Shown here: piece after piece, positions 10,650-22,282 of the stretch
Position numbering within the stretch: the first letter of the stretch is position 1
Layout of the letters: the number at the start of each line of letters is the position of its first letter
Source of the DNA: Hofstenia miamia
Lineage: Eukaryota; Xenacoelomorpha; Acoela
Reading direction: 5' to 3'
Assembly (NCBI GenBank): GCA_004352715.1
Contig: SCFE01000118.1
Location: 1,023,220-1,087,219 of the forward strand
Length of the DNA stretch: 64,000 bases
The notes under the pieces: generated by a model
Seen by the model: the letters and a program-made list of their open reading frames with translations, nothing else
Databases searched by the model: none
Told to the model about the DNA's origin: nothing
Position numbers and translations under genes: made by a program

Positions 10650-12210
10650 GGTACTTAAGAAATTTTTTCTAAGTTTCCTCAAATTTGGAGTTGATCTAGA
10701 CTGTTGCAGGATCTTATTGTAATGTCGAAAGCGAGTCATTCCATGTTAGTGTGATTATTTCAATATTATTGATACATCCACTTGGTCTCCGTTTAAACTT
10801 ACATAAATATGGATTCGAAAAAGAATAAAATAAAAATCCGAATCAAAACTTACTACCTGGAATTATTAGTTGGTAATGTGGCCATTCACAATGACTGTTG
10901 CGGCTCAACTCATGAGCATTCATTGTAATACATGTATTTTGACGAATGTCCAAGTGTCTAGATTTTCTAATACTTCAAACAATGCGTCATACAGCTATTA
11001 AAGTGCTGATTAAAATGTAGTTCTGCAATTAAACGATGAATGAAAAAATGTATTATTTCCATAGAAAATTTACATTTTCCTTCCCACCATTCAGAATATG
11101 TCCATACCTACTTGTTTTAATTAAATTAGATCATTTCCACTTTAAAAACCTGTAATATTATAAAAAGTTTGAAAATATGTGGATTGGATTCCATCAACAG
11201 CCACGAAATAAAATTATCACCGTTTTTTCTAGTGATTTAATGCAAAATGAACACATGGTGATTAAACAAACACTTATTATATTGTCTAAAATTCAATACA
11301 ATTTATTGCAAACGCGTATAGCTTTCAACAATATAAAAAGATTGTAAATTTATAAAATATTAAATCAACTCATTCTATAAGTTAATCAAATATGTTCAAT
11401 TTAAAAACTTGATATCACAGTTGATATTCCATCATTATTACTTCTTAGAGTTAACTTCCTCTAAGTTTAATGAAAATTAAATGCGTGACAATCATGAAGT
11501 TTTGGCTTATGTAGAATTCAATAATTGCATGTTTACTAATCTAAGTTTCAGCAATCAATATTATGTAAAAATGGCAAAAATTTTCAATTTTGCTAATTTT
11601 TATAGTAGTTTAAAAGAATTGTTACGCCATCTAGTAATGCAAGTTTAATGCAATGACAGTTGCTCATCGTTTGTAAGTCCATAAATGGTTTCTATCAAAT
11701 TCATGACCCTTTTGCGTTCCCGAATAGTGCAATACATTAGTGAATTTTTCATTTCAACTGAGATTTCTTGTGAGCTCAATCAAATCTAAAGAAAGTTAAA
11801 CAGTGTTGTTTAAACAATTTTCTCAATACAATATATAAACTTTAGTTGTATTTTAGTTAAAAATCTGCAAGAGAGGTATTTTGTACATGTTTCCTGCATA
11901 AGTCACTGCATAGTTTAGTCACCATACACAATTTAATGCACGTAGTTAAGTAGGAGGTTTAGGCCATCTAGTGGGCACACAATTAATACAGTCATTCTTA
12001 GAATATAAATTTAATTTCAAACTATATTTAATGAGTATCAGATAATAAAGATGAAAACGAAAAGCCAGATTTGGCCGAGTAAATCCAATGAATATTTAAC
12101 TAATTTTAATAGCGTATTGTAGAATCTGTTCTGGTCTGCAGAGTTGAGCATTTAACGATGATGAAAATTTACTGAACAGAGTCAATCCTAAAATTTAATT
12201 CAATATTCAT
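10650..12210. other. No gene seen
   Basis: AT-rich sequence without long frames, convincing exons or paired repeats. Confidence 0.5.
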
Positions 12211-12485
12211 TTAATCTTAAACAGCCAGACAATTTTTGAAAATTTTTCATGATCGTAAAAAATTTTTTTCTGAACCTCAAAACTATTAACACCATGCTAC
12301 ACTTGAAAACACTACATGATAGAGGAGAGTCTTCTCTTTCTTTTTCGCTCTTAATCGTGGACCTGACTCTGTCTCATCGAGGCGTGTTGCGAGCTCAATG
12401 GGTTTAGGGTATCTTTACACATATCAAGAAATAGTCAAAGTTCTTTGTTGCTTCTATGGTCTCAAAACCATATAAATACATGAAC
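12211..12485. repeat. Dispersed ~275-bp repeat, copy 1, next to RT frame
   Basis: It matches 48868-49148 in the same orientation, with moderate divergence. Shared landmarks are TTAAACAGCC, ATTTTTCATG, CTTTCTTTTTCGCTCT, ATCTTTGCACATATCAAG-like text and TCAAAGTTCTTTGTTGCTTC. Similarity stops just before the polyadenylation signal of the minus-strand RT frame. The repeat may therefore be that retroelement's 3' UTR or terminal repeat, with copy 2 a solo or truncated copy. Confidence 0.85.
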
Positions 12486-12496
12486 AAAAGCAGCAT

Positions 12497-12502
12497 TTTA
12501 TT
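12497..12502 (-). promoter_or_regulatory. Polyadenylation signal AATAAA for the RT frame
   Basis: AATAAA on the minus strand begins 6 bases past the TGA stop at 12509-12511. The position suits 3' end formation of a retroelement transcript; use of the signal is inferred. Confidence 0.5.
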
Positions 12503-12508
12503 CTCTTC

Positions 12509-14485
12509 TCAAGTGATTCCAAAACGGTACTGATTTAACATGGCTGAATTACGCGTATTTATATACAAATCAAGTTGGTTAAAGGCTGTTAGTATGGGTG
12601 ACGTAATTAAGCCATCAGCGCTACAAGGTAAATCGCGAAATAAAGTTACTGCACGCGACGGAAAATCCGCCAGGTTGGTGTCCGAAGGCACCCAAACAAC
12701 ACTGATACATTTTACAAAAAGTAATAAATTCACGCACAAAGAAAGTTCTAAAAGTTCAAACTGTAATATCCGCCTCTTCTTTGCAGCAAAGTAGAGTGGC
12801 CTAGAATCCGTGTGTATTATATCGTGAGGTTTTGCTAGGAATACTGCGAACGCAAAGGCTATGAGCTCTTTATCATAAATGTGAAGTGTACGATTACTAA
12901 TGTCTTTAGAGTATGAACGAGGTTGTTGATCTGAAGCAAGTACGACTGCAATTCCAGTGTCCGAGGCATCAGAAAACCATCTATTTTGATCGCGTGGAAC
13001 CGTGTAATCCCAAGTGTAGTAATGCGGCAACTGAAGAAAAAGAATGCGCATTAGCATGAGTAAGTTCGGGCGCTGCATTGATGAATACAACGGTCGCACA
13101 AAGCCCCAAGGGGCAAAAAGTGGCCAAGCGAAGGCCATGTGACCAAGAATACGCTCCTTCATCTTACCGTGGACTTTGGTAAGGTCAAGACTAAGAATGC
13201 CAGACAGAAGCAGTTCTCTGTGTGGGGTTAAGCTAAGCCGAGAACGTGGAATATCAAGCAAGAAACCGAGCACTTCGCCAGAAGTTATGGGTGTGCGTAC
13301 AGTCTTCTGTTCTTGGAATATTATACCACAAGTCTGCAAAAATTCCAAATAACTATTAATGTAGTCAAATCGAGAGATATGAAACACCAAGAGTATGTTA
13401 TCGATGTGACCCCAACAAATAGAACAACTATCTTTTAACGGAGAGAGCAAGTAATTTAAAAACATTTGACAAATAAAGGGACTTATCGAGAGGCCCATAG
13501 GCAACTTAGTAAAAGAGTAACGTAGGCCATTCGGCGCAAGAAAACAAGTCTTGTATTGCTGAGAACTATCCAGATCCAGATGGTAAAAAGCAGATTTCAG
13601 ATCCAGCGTGAGCATAACATGATTTTTGGGAATGCGGGTCTTCTTGATCACGGTAGGCAGTGACGGCAGGTAGAAAGGCGGATGAGAAGACAGTTTGGTG
13701 ACCGGACTGAAATCAACCACAAGGCGGACTTTGGACTTGTTTTTGGGCACTGCAAAACACTGAAATGTGAATGGCGAACGTGGGGAGCGTTTGATAATAC
13801 CAGCGAGTTCCATAGCTTGTATTTGAGCGAGAATGTGTTTTTCCATGAGCGGTTCGTGTTTTCTAGGAACTTTAGAGACGAAGGGTTTAAACTTAGTGAA
13901 GGAAATAGAAGCTGACTTAACGCACTGCAAACGTTTGGGAAGTGGATGATGCTGTTCCAAGCGTTGCCAATTAACGTTGACTCTCGGGAATTGGTAATCA
14001 ACTGGTGCTGAGGGATCTAGGATTTCAACTTTGTCCGAGATGCCGGGAGGAAACTCCATATGGTCGTCATCGTTAGCGTGGTGATCGTCGCATTGATCAT
14101 CAGCGTTATCTTCTTCTTCGTCCTGATCTTCCTGATCGCTAAGAATGCGTAGATTATGGCGAGCCAGAAAGAGCGCTAGCATATGAAGAATATGTCTGTG
14201 TGGGAGATGCGAAAGCGTAACGTAGTAGTCGAGAAAGTTTTGTTGAGCCGAAGGTGGAAGTAGGATTGCTAAATTGTTGATACGTTGTAAAAAGGCTAAG
14301 TCTATAACTGGCGGTGGAGTTGCCTCTGCAGAAATCGAAAGAATACTGTCCAAAGAAACCTGAGTTGACGAAAGAAGAGCATCGATAACTGGCGAAAGTG
14401 GCGAACTCGAGAGAAATTTTCAAAGAAAGTTTGTTAATCTTTCCAACAAATTCAGCAACAGCAATTCCCCACTAGATTTGTCCAT
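12509..14485 (-). CDS. RT-RNase H polyprotein of a retroelement, one early stop
   Basis: This long minus-strand frame joins a reverse transcriptase to an RNase H. Numbering from the TTG at 14353, an acidic stretch lies at about 73-97, RT motif A (LTLDLKSAFYHLDL) has its Asp at 251, and TKLPMGLSISP is at 282-292. Motif C is HIDN at 316-319, where YxDD is expected, so the second catalytic Asp is Asn (codon at 13397-13399). RNase H keeps its acidic residues: D462 (SDAS), E496 (KELIA), D516 (HTDS) and D563 (NLADFPSR). The frame is open upstream to 14419, where a TGA (14420-14422) separates it from an in-frame ATG at 14485. No protease, integrase or tyrosine recombinase was found nearby. The RT-RNase H order with '..NLADxxSR' suggests a DIRS/PAT or Ty3-like source. 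All other transposon genes here have many lesions; this one has very few. Confidence 0.85.
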
Positions 14486-14724
14486 GCCTCACGATTTTCA
14501 AATTTCCTAATAGGTTTGGAAAAATGATTTGTTCATTTAAAACGACGCTAGGCTATTCAAGGAAAATATACATTTTTAATAAATATTAAATTAATGGAGT
14601 TAGGGTTTCATTTAGCTTTTGTAATAATTGCATTGCGAACATAATAAATGAGATCTCTTTGTAAGCAAATAAAGAAAGTTGGTGTATGAACACATAAAAT
14701 TTGAAAGTACCAATCAATAAAGAG

Positions 14725-15725
14725 CAGAATTACACCTGCGTCACGGGGGCAGGGATTTGGTGGGGGTTGGCGGACTCACCGGGTAGGTTGGCGGACTCAC
14801 CTTCTAGGTTTACTGGGTCACCGGGTCACATTTATAGAAACAAATGACTGAAAAAAAATATACAATGAGCCTCATCTCAATATATTTAAGCTTATTATTA
14901 GACTAATTAAGCTTATTATTAGACTATCAAGTGTGCTTTAAATTGTATCATGTGTGCTTTAAAATTATTATGTTTCTGTAATAGGGCTATGCGAATTCAC
15001 TTGTTAAATTTCGAATTCGAATCCTTAAATTTCGAATATGTATTTGGCGATTTCAATCCGAATTCGAATCCAATCAATCCGAATTCGAATCCAATAACTT
15101 CCTTACCAAAAACATTTGTTGTTAAAGTTACGGTTAAAAACGAATTAAGATATAAAAAACTTTAGCTGTTTATTCTACAATGGGAGTAGTCCGCCAGAAC
15201 TTTCTACATTATCCACTGAATTGTACCAAAATTCGAAAAAGAACATTAATACGGATTCGGATTTGATTTCGTATTTTGTTAGTCTAATTTGTAATTGGTT
15301 AATATTAAGTTAGTGTTAAAATTCATTTTCGAAATTCGATTTAAATATAGGTCCAAATTTTTGCCAGAAATGAAATGAGGTTTAAATTATTAAATTTAAT
15401 AAATATTTGCGAATACAAGAATGTTTCACAGATTAATATTTTAAAATGATGACTTATATTTCAGAAAAAGTATTTCGATTCTCTTTTATTTCACATCGTA
15501 AGTTATGGGACATGCTAGACCAGACCTATATCTATAATGTGCGATGAAGCATTCGAATGCCAGTGAAGACAATGTGATGTGTTGTTCATAGCAATGCCTA
15601 TGTAGGAAACCTTCGAAATTCCAAAAAACGGGTCATTCGAGTCATTTATTTTCAATTTTACCGGGTCTCGCTGGGTAATCGGGTCCAAATTTATCCGGGT
15701 CATACGGGTCGCCATTTGCAACTCT
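14725..15725. repeat. hAT-like subterminal motif arrays
   Basis: Two motif families are packed here. GGGTCACCGGGTCA and two copies of GGTTGGCGGACTCACC-like text lie at about 14760-14830, with matching CGGGTC motifs at 15655-15715. The latter are closed by GCCATTTGCAACTCTGA, whose complement CAGAGTTGCAAATGGCGACC looks like a hAT terminus. Between them, at 14985-15080, CCGAATTCGAATCC repeats several times. Short motifs repeated inside the ends are typical of hAT elements. No 8-bp target duplication could be assigned, and at least two elements may be mixed. Confidence 0.45.
14887..14970. repeat. 21-bp period tandem repeats
   Basis: AAGCTTATTATTAGACTA occurs twice with period 21. It is followed by TCAAGTGTGCTTTAA and TCATGTGTGCTTTAA, also 21 bases apart. 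Confidence 0.8.
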
Positions 15726-16529
15726 GAACTGATAGAAAATAATCTTTTCTTACATTTTTCTCTTTAATTCGTGCGACTACACTACGAAAATTGACTTTGG
15801 AAACGGCTTGGCATGAAGGAGTTCGGGTAGTCTATTGGCAGAAAACAAAATATTTGAGGCTAGTTGTTCCTGTCATGGGCCTTAGACCTCTTTAATAATC
15901 GAACAATAGGTGTGGGAGAAATTTGAATGCTTTTGAAAATTTGGACGTTCCACAGAAAATACTTGATGGTACATTTTCATCATAACAGAGAAGCACATTT
16001 GTCCAACTCCCAGCATTCCCCCAAATTTCCTAATAGTTTTGGCGGAAATTGTGTCAAAATTAACAAAGGGGTTGTTACCTTAAAATAAAGTGTCTGGTGT
16101 AAATATTGGCTGCATGCCCGCGTCCTCTTCACAAAATACAACAAGCACAACTGAACAGTTAAATTTATTCATATTTACTATAAACTTGTCATCCAATTCA
16201 GATCTTCCAAAAACTGACAATTGAAAACTTCAAATATTCATGCCAGTGGTTGACACAGAAATTCAGGTGGGAGACATGAATATAGAATTTAACAAAAATA
16301 CCTTAGCTTGGCTTGAGTCCTACATTGGCATGAGTCACAACCCTTGAATGCCACAACAACCAAAACATAAACCTGGGGCTCCATTTTGATTGAAAAGTTG
16401 GCACTACTCTAACCTTAGGAAGAAGGGCTGGATCCCCAATCAAAATTCACAGGATGAGCTAAGCCTCCCCCCTGTACAACCCCTTCGAGTGCAACCTTGC
16501 TAATAGTTCACTCGAGGCATCAATGAACC
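15726..16529. other. No gene seen; possible lost 5' part of a mariner
   Basis: No open frame of note. The mariner-like remnant that starts at 16530 should have its 5' half here. No inverted partner of its right end (GGGTGGCGCAAAAGT) was found, so that part is deleted or beyond recognition. Confidence 0.4.
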
Positions 16530-17075
16530 ATGATAAATAATCTAACTAATATCCGCCGATGTAAAAAAATTCGCATGAAAAGTTGTTTTAAAAGTTATTT
16601 TATAACCCATAGCCATGATTTATCTTCTGAAGAAAGCAACCGCATATTGTTTCAACAGGATGGCGTATCGCCATATTTGCCGATCACTGTACGAAATTCA
16701 TTAAATGGGTGGATCATCAGACGTGGTTCAGTGGATCTTGACCTCTTAGTTCCCCAGAACTAGCTTCCCTTTACTTCTTCCTGTAAGGGCATCTAAAGTT
16801 GCTTGTCTAATCAACTCATACAAAGAGTATTGAAGAATTAAAAGACAACATGGGAGTCATTTGGGCACAGATTCACACTGAAGTGTTGAATAGTATTGAC
16901 AATTCCCTTTGGATTCGTTTTCAGAAATGTAATCAATACGAAGGTAGTCACGTTGAACAGTTATTGTAGCTATTTTCTGCTTTGAGCTTTGGGCCATGTA
17001 AATAAATTTAGCAATTATTGTCTCTAATATAAACTAGTTGTTCAATGATTAAGTGTGATGCACGACTTTTGCGCC

Positions 17076-17080
<5 letters not shown>
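16530..17080 (+). pseudogene. Tc1/mariner transposase C-terminal remnant
   Basis: The plus strand encodes FQQDGVSPYLPITVRNSLNG, which contains the second catalytic Asp of the Tc1/mariner DDE/D fold. It is followed by WIIRRGSVDLDL, close to the 'W..RRGS.EWP.RSPDL' segment that precedes the third acidic residue in a common insect mariner lineage. The frame closes at 16761. Further downstream family-like text appears in other frames (for example LIQRVLKN), then a terminal sequence GATGCACGACTTTTGCGCCACCC ends at the TA microsatellite at 17081. Only the right half of the element survives. Confidence 0.75.

Positions 17081-17119
<39 letters not shown>
17081..17119. repeat. (TA)n microsatellite abutting a mariner end
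   Basis: The TA run begins immediately at the CACCC end of the mariner remnant and ends at a single N (17120). Confidence 0.95.
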
Positions 17120-17352
17120 NGGTTAGTGTTATGAGAAGTGCACATCGTTTTTTGTTGTCACATTATTTAGAAATCGATTTTATTCATGACGTTTGCTTGA
17201 GAGTACAGGGCAGACTGCAACGCTGTATATGCCACATCTGAACTACTATGATTCTACTGTTTCGTGCCACAAGATGGATGGGCAGTTATTCACAGCCAAT
17301 TATCCATTGTTCTACCACAGTACTATGAAAATCATCCATCACCAGCCGCCAA

Positions 17353-17354
<2 letters not shown>

Positions 17355-17394
<40 letters not shown>
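17355..17394. repeat. (TA)n microsatellite
   Basis: Pure AT dinucleotide run. The 235 bases between it and the previous TA run hold one short open frame with no recognised domain. Confidence 0.95.
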
Positions 17395-17398
<4 letters not shown>

Positions 17399-17490
17399 AT
17401 GCAAGGGAAACACCGAACATTGTTGCCATAAAATAGGGACGTTATCAAATTGTTTGGCATAAACTTCCTGTGATCTAGTTTTGATTTCGT

Positions 17491-18073
17491 TGATGGTTAA
17501 AACAACAGACAAATTAAAAAAAATGACTATGTTACAAATTTTAAATACGCCTAATGAGATGCAATTTGGTGAAGCCAGTGCTCAGTGTTGTGTGTACACA
17601 CATCTGAAAAACAATGCAAAAATGCTGTTATGAAAAGTTTTCACCAGGAACAAAAGCTCACATATGGAAAATAGCAAAACTGAAGGGACAAACATACCTA
17701 TGATACTTGACAAAAAAAACAGGCCCATGATGAATATGTTGATAAGCTATCCAAGGTAGATGAAAAAAACTTTAGAGAGACTGTACATGCAAAGCACAGT
17801 ACAAATAACGTTTGACGACGACTTTACATTATCCAGTGTTCAAAATATAATGGCCTACAAAAAAGAAATTGCAAATACAGTATACAAGTGAACTTAGATA
17901 AAGAAAATTTAACAATCATATACATAATCAAATAAAAAGAAGATTAGAAAACCAAATAGATCAAATGCTAAGAATGGCTAAAGCACAACACATTCAGATA
18001 ATACTAAATGCAAAAATGACACTGGAAAAACGACTGCAATTTCTTTACAAAATGGAAATGCAAGTACAGAATA
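17491..18073 (+). pseudogene. Decayed coding region of unknown identity, 5' part
   Basis: Purine-rich plus-strand sequence with protein-like but broken frames. An ATG at about 17491 opens a run that includes MVKTTDKLKKMTMLQILN. After frame changes come KAHIWKIAKLKG, AHDEYVDKLSKVDEKNF and, in the last part, QIDQMLRMAKAQHIQ and LQFLYKMEMQVQN, which look helical and possibly coiled coil. The lysine- and glutamate-rich bias and the strand asymmetry continue past the LINE at 22283, so I treat the pieces as one interrupted gene. I recognise no family. It could be a protein of an old transposon or an old viral insertion; nothing seen decides between them. Confidence 0.5.
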
Positions 18074-18245
18074 TTTTTTTTAATAATAATAATAATATTT
18101 ATTTAATTCTTTTGTTTTTTTACAAATCAAGTGATTAACACTTATGAAGAATTAAAACAATAAATATAAATTAACTTGGTTCTGAAAAAATACTTTGTCT
18201 TGGTTTCAAAAGTTTATTGTCCTTGATGATATAAATAGTTGGTTT

Positions 18246-21168
18246 TCATTGTTCAATAGCTTTGTTATAGTTTATAGACTTTGTCCTATAATTTGATAAG
18301 TAGTTGGATCTTCTTCGTTTTAGTGAAATTTTTAATGATTTTTTAAATTTATTGAAATTTCGTTCTTCTTTAATATCTGGAGGGAGTTTGTTCCATAAAT
18401 CAATTGTAAAATTGGTAAATGATTTTTCAAAGATTTTCTTTTTAAATTTGATTTTGTGATAAGTCTTAGTTCGCTTGTGTATATTTTTCTGTAATTCTAC
18501 TGAAGGTCTTTTCCAAAATAGTAAGAGGCAATTTAATTTTAATAGGTATTCTAATGATTCGATATTATGTTTTTCTAATATTTTACTTTGATCGTTTTTA
18601 CTACAGATTGTATTAATTGCCCAATTAAAAACTTTCTTAAGTTTTTTAAATATTTTCTTGGTAACATTGGTAAATAAAAAAGAAGAATATGAAAAATGCG
18701 ACAGTATAAGAGATCTTAGTAGTACAATTCTCCAATTCATTGGTAATATATGTTGAATCTTAGTTAGCAATTTAACTCCATGGGCCATTTTCTTCGTAGT
18801 TGCATTGATCTGATCTGTAAATTTAAGTTCATTGTCAATTTCAATACCAAGATATTTAATTTTCTTAGTTTCATAAATGATATTTTTTTCAATATATATT
18901 GATTCTAATGGTTCACTTTTTCCATTTTTATTCTTTATAATCATAAATGTAGTTTTCTCAATATTTAATTTCATCATATTCTGTTCAAAAAATTTCTTTA
19001 CTTTAATTATATGTTCTTGTAAAATCTTTATTTTGGATGTATATAATAGAGTATCATCTGCAAATTGAATGCATTTGCCTTCAATGAAGTTAGGAATATC
19101 ATTTACATATAGATTGAATAATAGTGGTCCTAAAACTGATCCTTGTGGTACTCCATTATTTACCAATATTTGTTTTGACGATAGATTGTTTACTTTCACG
19201 TATTGTGAACGATCAAATATATATGATTTTAGAAATTGGATTGATGAATCACTAAAATTATAAATTTCTCTTAGTTTTTTAATTAGTAAATCATGATTAA
19301 TTGAATTAAAGGCCTTTGATATATCAAGTGAAGCAATATAAACTTTTTCATCTTTGTCTAATTTTCTACGCCAGTCATCTATTGTTTCAATTAATGCATA
19401 ATTTGTTGATAATCCTTTTCTAAAACCAAATTGCTGTTTGCTTAAAAGTTTATTCTCTTCAATGTAGATCGTTAATTGTTGATATATTAGTTTTTCAAAA
19501 ATTTTGCTTATTCCTGAGAGAATAGATATTGGACGATAATTCTCTGTTTTCTCATTATTGCCCTTTTTAAAAATGGGAATAACTTCAGCCATTTTTAATT
19601 GGTTAGGGAAATAGGAATAGTAAATACATTCATTGAAGAGATCACATAATGGTCTTGCTAGTACATATAGAGCGTCTTTTAAGAACATATAGAGGATAGT
19701 AACTTGGGCCTTTTGATTTACTTGTTTTTATCATTTTTGCGCATTTACAAAAATCATGAAGTGAAACATATTTAAATTTAAAAGGTGAGTGAATCAAATT
19801 TATGTTATGATGGTAATTGAATTTTGTAATTTCTTTAATAGAATCTTCCTCTTGAAATTTACCAAGTTTCACAAAGTGTTCATTCATAATATTTGCAATT
19901 TCAATGCTTTTTTCAATGATTTTTCCTTCATTGTTAACTAGACATTTGATATCATTGTTCTTTTTTTCTTTGATAAATTTATTGATGTATAGCCATTTTC
20001 TTGCTACATTCTTTCCATCCTTAAATGATCGTGTCAAAAATTCATTAAGCTCATATTTTAATTTATTTGATACACTATTTCTTAATTTCTTGCATTTTTT
20101 GAGATTTTCTGGACATCTATTTTTACAATAGTTTGCATAAAGGTTATGCTTTTCTTTAATTAACTGTTTAGTTTCTTTTGAAATCCATATCTTCCACTTT
20201 ACAAATGGAGTTTGATCTTGTTTCTTAATTTTAGTAATTGGACAATGTTTATTGTACAGCATAGTCAGACTCTTTGTTATAAATTCTAACTTTTCATCAA
20301 TTGATTGAAAGTTATAGAAACATGTCCAGTTTAGATTTAGCAAGTCTATCGATAAATTGTTTCTCTGATAATGCTTAGTTGAATGAATAAAAATATTATT
20401 GCTTTGTTTCAAGAAACATTTACTTTTGTTTTTGGTCAAAATGCTGCAGGTAATTAAATGATCAGACAATAGACCATCTAAGACAAATGTTTCATAATTC
20501 GATATTTCAGAAGCATCACATATAATGTAATCAATTAATGATGATGTTCTACTGCTTATGTGAGTTGGTGTCGTTTTATTTAATACGTCCATGTTAAAAA
20601 TATCTATTAGGTCGTGAATATTATTACGTTCGTTTTGATTTAAATAGTTTTGGTTATAATCTCCCATTATTATGATCTTCTTTCTTTCATTGTAAGCCAT
20701 GGAAAGTTCTTCGTGTAAAATTTCTTGAAATTTAATAAATGCTTGTTTTCTATTACAATGACTAATATTGACTAAAATTACTTCTTGGTTTATTTTTAGT
20801 TCTATCCATAAGCTTTCAAAATTTTGATTTCTTTTATTTATATCCATTCTTAGTTTCGGCGAAAATTTCTTGGGTACTAATAATAAAACCCCACCACCTC
20901 TAAGTTTGTCAGATTTGTTTAGATTTCTATCTTTTCTGAATATTTTGAAATCTTCTTTAAAAATGGGTATTGTATCATTGTATTTCAACCATGTTTCTGT
21001 GATTCCAAAAATTGTATTATTATCGAAGTTTTCTATTAGATCATGTAATTTTTCAAATTTGTTTCGAATACATTGAAAATTAATGTTAACGTATTTAGGA
21101 CTTTGTTTGTAGTGTAATAATGTGTTTTCTAAATCATTAATTGAAAGACATCGTGAATTATTATTCAT
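18246..21168 (-). pseudogene. LINE ORF2: endonuclease and reverse transcriptase, one frameshift
   Basis: ORF2 nicks target DNA and copies the element's RNA at the nick. The endonuclease part (21168 to 19642) starts MNNNSRCLSINDL and keeps GITETWLK (catalytic Glu), IIIMGDYNQNYL (Asp/Asn) and LSDHLITC (Ser-Asp-His). The RT part (19688 to 18246) keeps NYRPISIL, SLDISKAFNSINHDLL (motif A Asp), NNGVPQGSVLGPLLFNLYVN and FADDTLLY (motif C). The two halves overlap in different frames at 19642-19688, so one frameshift separates EN from RT; otherwise all catalytic residues look intact. There is no RNase H. The start overlaps the stop of ORF1 by a few bases, a common arrangement in this class. Together the pieces give roughly 970 codons, normal for a Jockey or CR1 ORF2. 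Confidence 0.93.
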
Positions 21169-22191
21169 ATAAAGTTTTTTTAATCAAAATATTTTTTTGC
21201 ATTTGGTATATTGGGCAGTGTGGACTAAATGCATTATGAACTTGAGAGTTTTTGATGTTTGATCTTAAACAATTAATGCATTTATGAATGTTCTTTGTAT
21301 CTTTGTTTTGACAATTTTTGTAATTGTGATTATCTGTACAATACATACAGCAAATATCCTCACATTTGCAAGTCTTTGTAGAATGACCATAGCCTCCACA
21401 TGAACTGCACATTCTTATTTAGTGATGATCAATTATATGTATGATACTTAAACCATATCGAATTTTGTTGTTTATCATTGTATTTCTAAGTTTAGGTGAA
21501 ACTTTTACAATTACTTCTTTACATTTTTTGAGGTTATTAACGTTTGAAAAAATAACAGTTAATTCCTCAGTGCAACATTTTTTAGAATAGGATTAGAATC
21601 GTAAAGTTTGACTTTGAAGTTAATATCTTCAATATCTTCATATATTGGTATATTCGATAACTTAGGCTTAGGCAAAAATTTACTCGATTTTTATATATTA
21701 ATGCCTTTTATTTTTCCCAATTCCTCCATTGTTTTCTCTGCATTTTCTTTGGATTGGCAAAAAAGAACAATATCATTATTTTTTGACACAATTGCTTGAT
21801 CAATTGGAGACATTTCCATTTTTTTGATGGATTATTCAATGTTGTTCATAACCTTCTTGCATTCCTTTTCATTTAAAGAACCATCTTTATTTTTTAGTGT
21901 TTTGTTTGAAATTATGAGTTTTGGGGTCATATATTTCTTATCATTTTGAGGGGAGATGATATTAAATTCATTTGAATTTTCCTTATTTGAAGAGTGTCTT
22001 TTCTCATCTTTAAGGCAAGTTAAGAAATTTTGCTTAATCTTTGCAATAAAACCATTACAGTCTAATTTGTTTTGACTGTGAATATTTAAGCCATTTATAT
22101 AATATTCTAGATCAGTGAATGAATTTAAGAGATTCGTTATCTTCGATTCCTGATCATTACTGTGCTTAGAAACATCTGAATATAATGACAT
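21161..22191 (-). pseudogene. LINE ORF1: nucleic-acid-binding gag-like protein, broken
   Basis: The N-terminal piece (22191 to 21832, 119 codons) begins MSLYSDVSKHSNDQESK. The middle, about 21420-21830, has stops and frame changes. The C-terminal piece (21412 to 21161) carries zinc knuckles: CSSCGGYGHSTKTC fits CX2CX4HX4C, CMYCTDNHNYKNC is a CX2CX3HX4C-type second knuckle, and HKCINC begins a third Cys-rich group. ORF1 proteins of Jockey- and I-type LINEs bind the element RNA through such knuckles. The last codons overlap the ORF2 start. Confidence 0.85.
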
Positions 22192-22282
22192 AATTCAGAT
22201 GTATTCAAATTTTACTATAGAAATTCAAAAATGCGTTACTTAAAAAGTTAACAACAACTTACGTGGGAACTTCTATATTTTG

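Larger units (their letters stand above)
18074..22282 (-). mobile_element. Jockey/CR1-type LINE, about 4.2 kb
   Basis: A nearly complete non-LTR retrotransposon lies on the minus strand: ORF1 with zinc knuckles, then ORF2 with AP endonuclease and reverse transcriptase, then a short 3' tail of ATT repeats (plus-strand AATAATAATAAT at about 18082-18094). The motif GAATAT occurs at both junctions (18068-18073 and about 22282-22287) and may be part of a short target-site duplication. The element interrupts the decayed coding region on either side of it, so it inserted after that region existed. The exact 5' end is uncertain by tens of bases. Confidence 0.9.

Noticed and set aside
13648-14423. Extra frames overlapping the RT gene on both strands
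   Set aside because: Shadows of the long RT-RNase H frame, without domains of their own.
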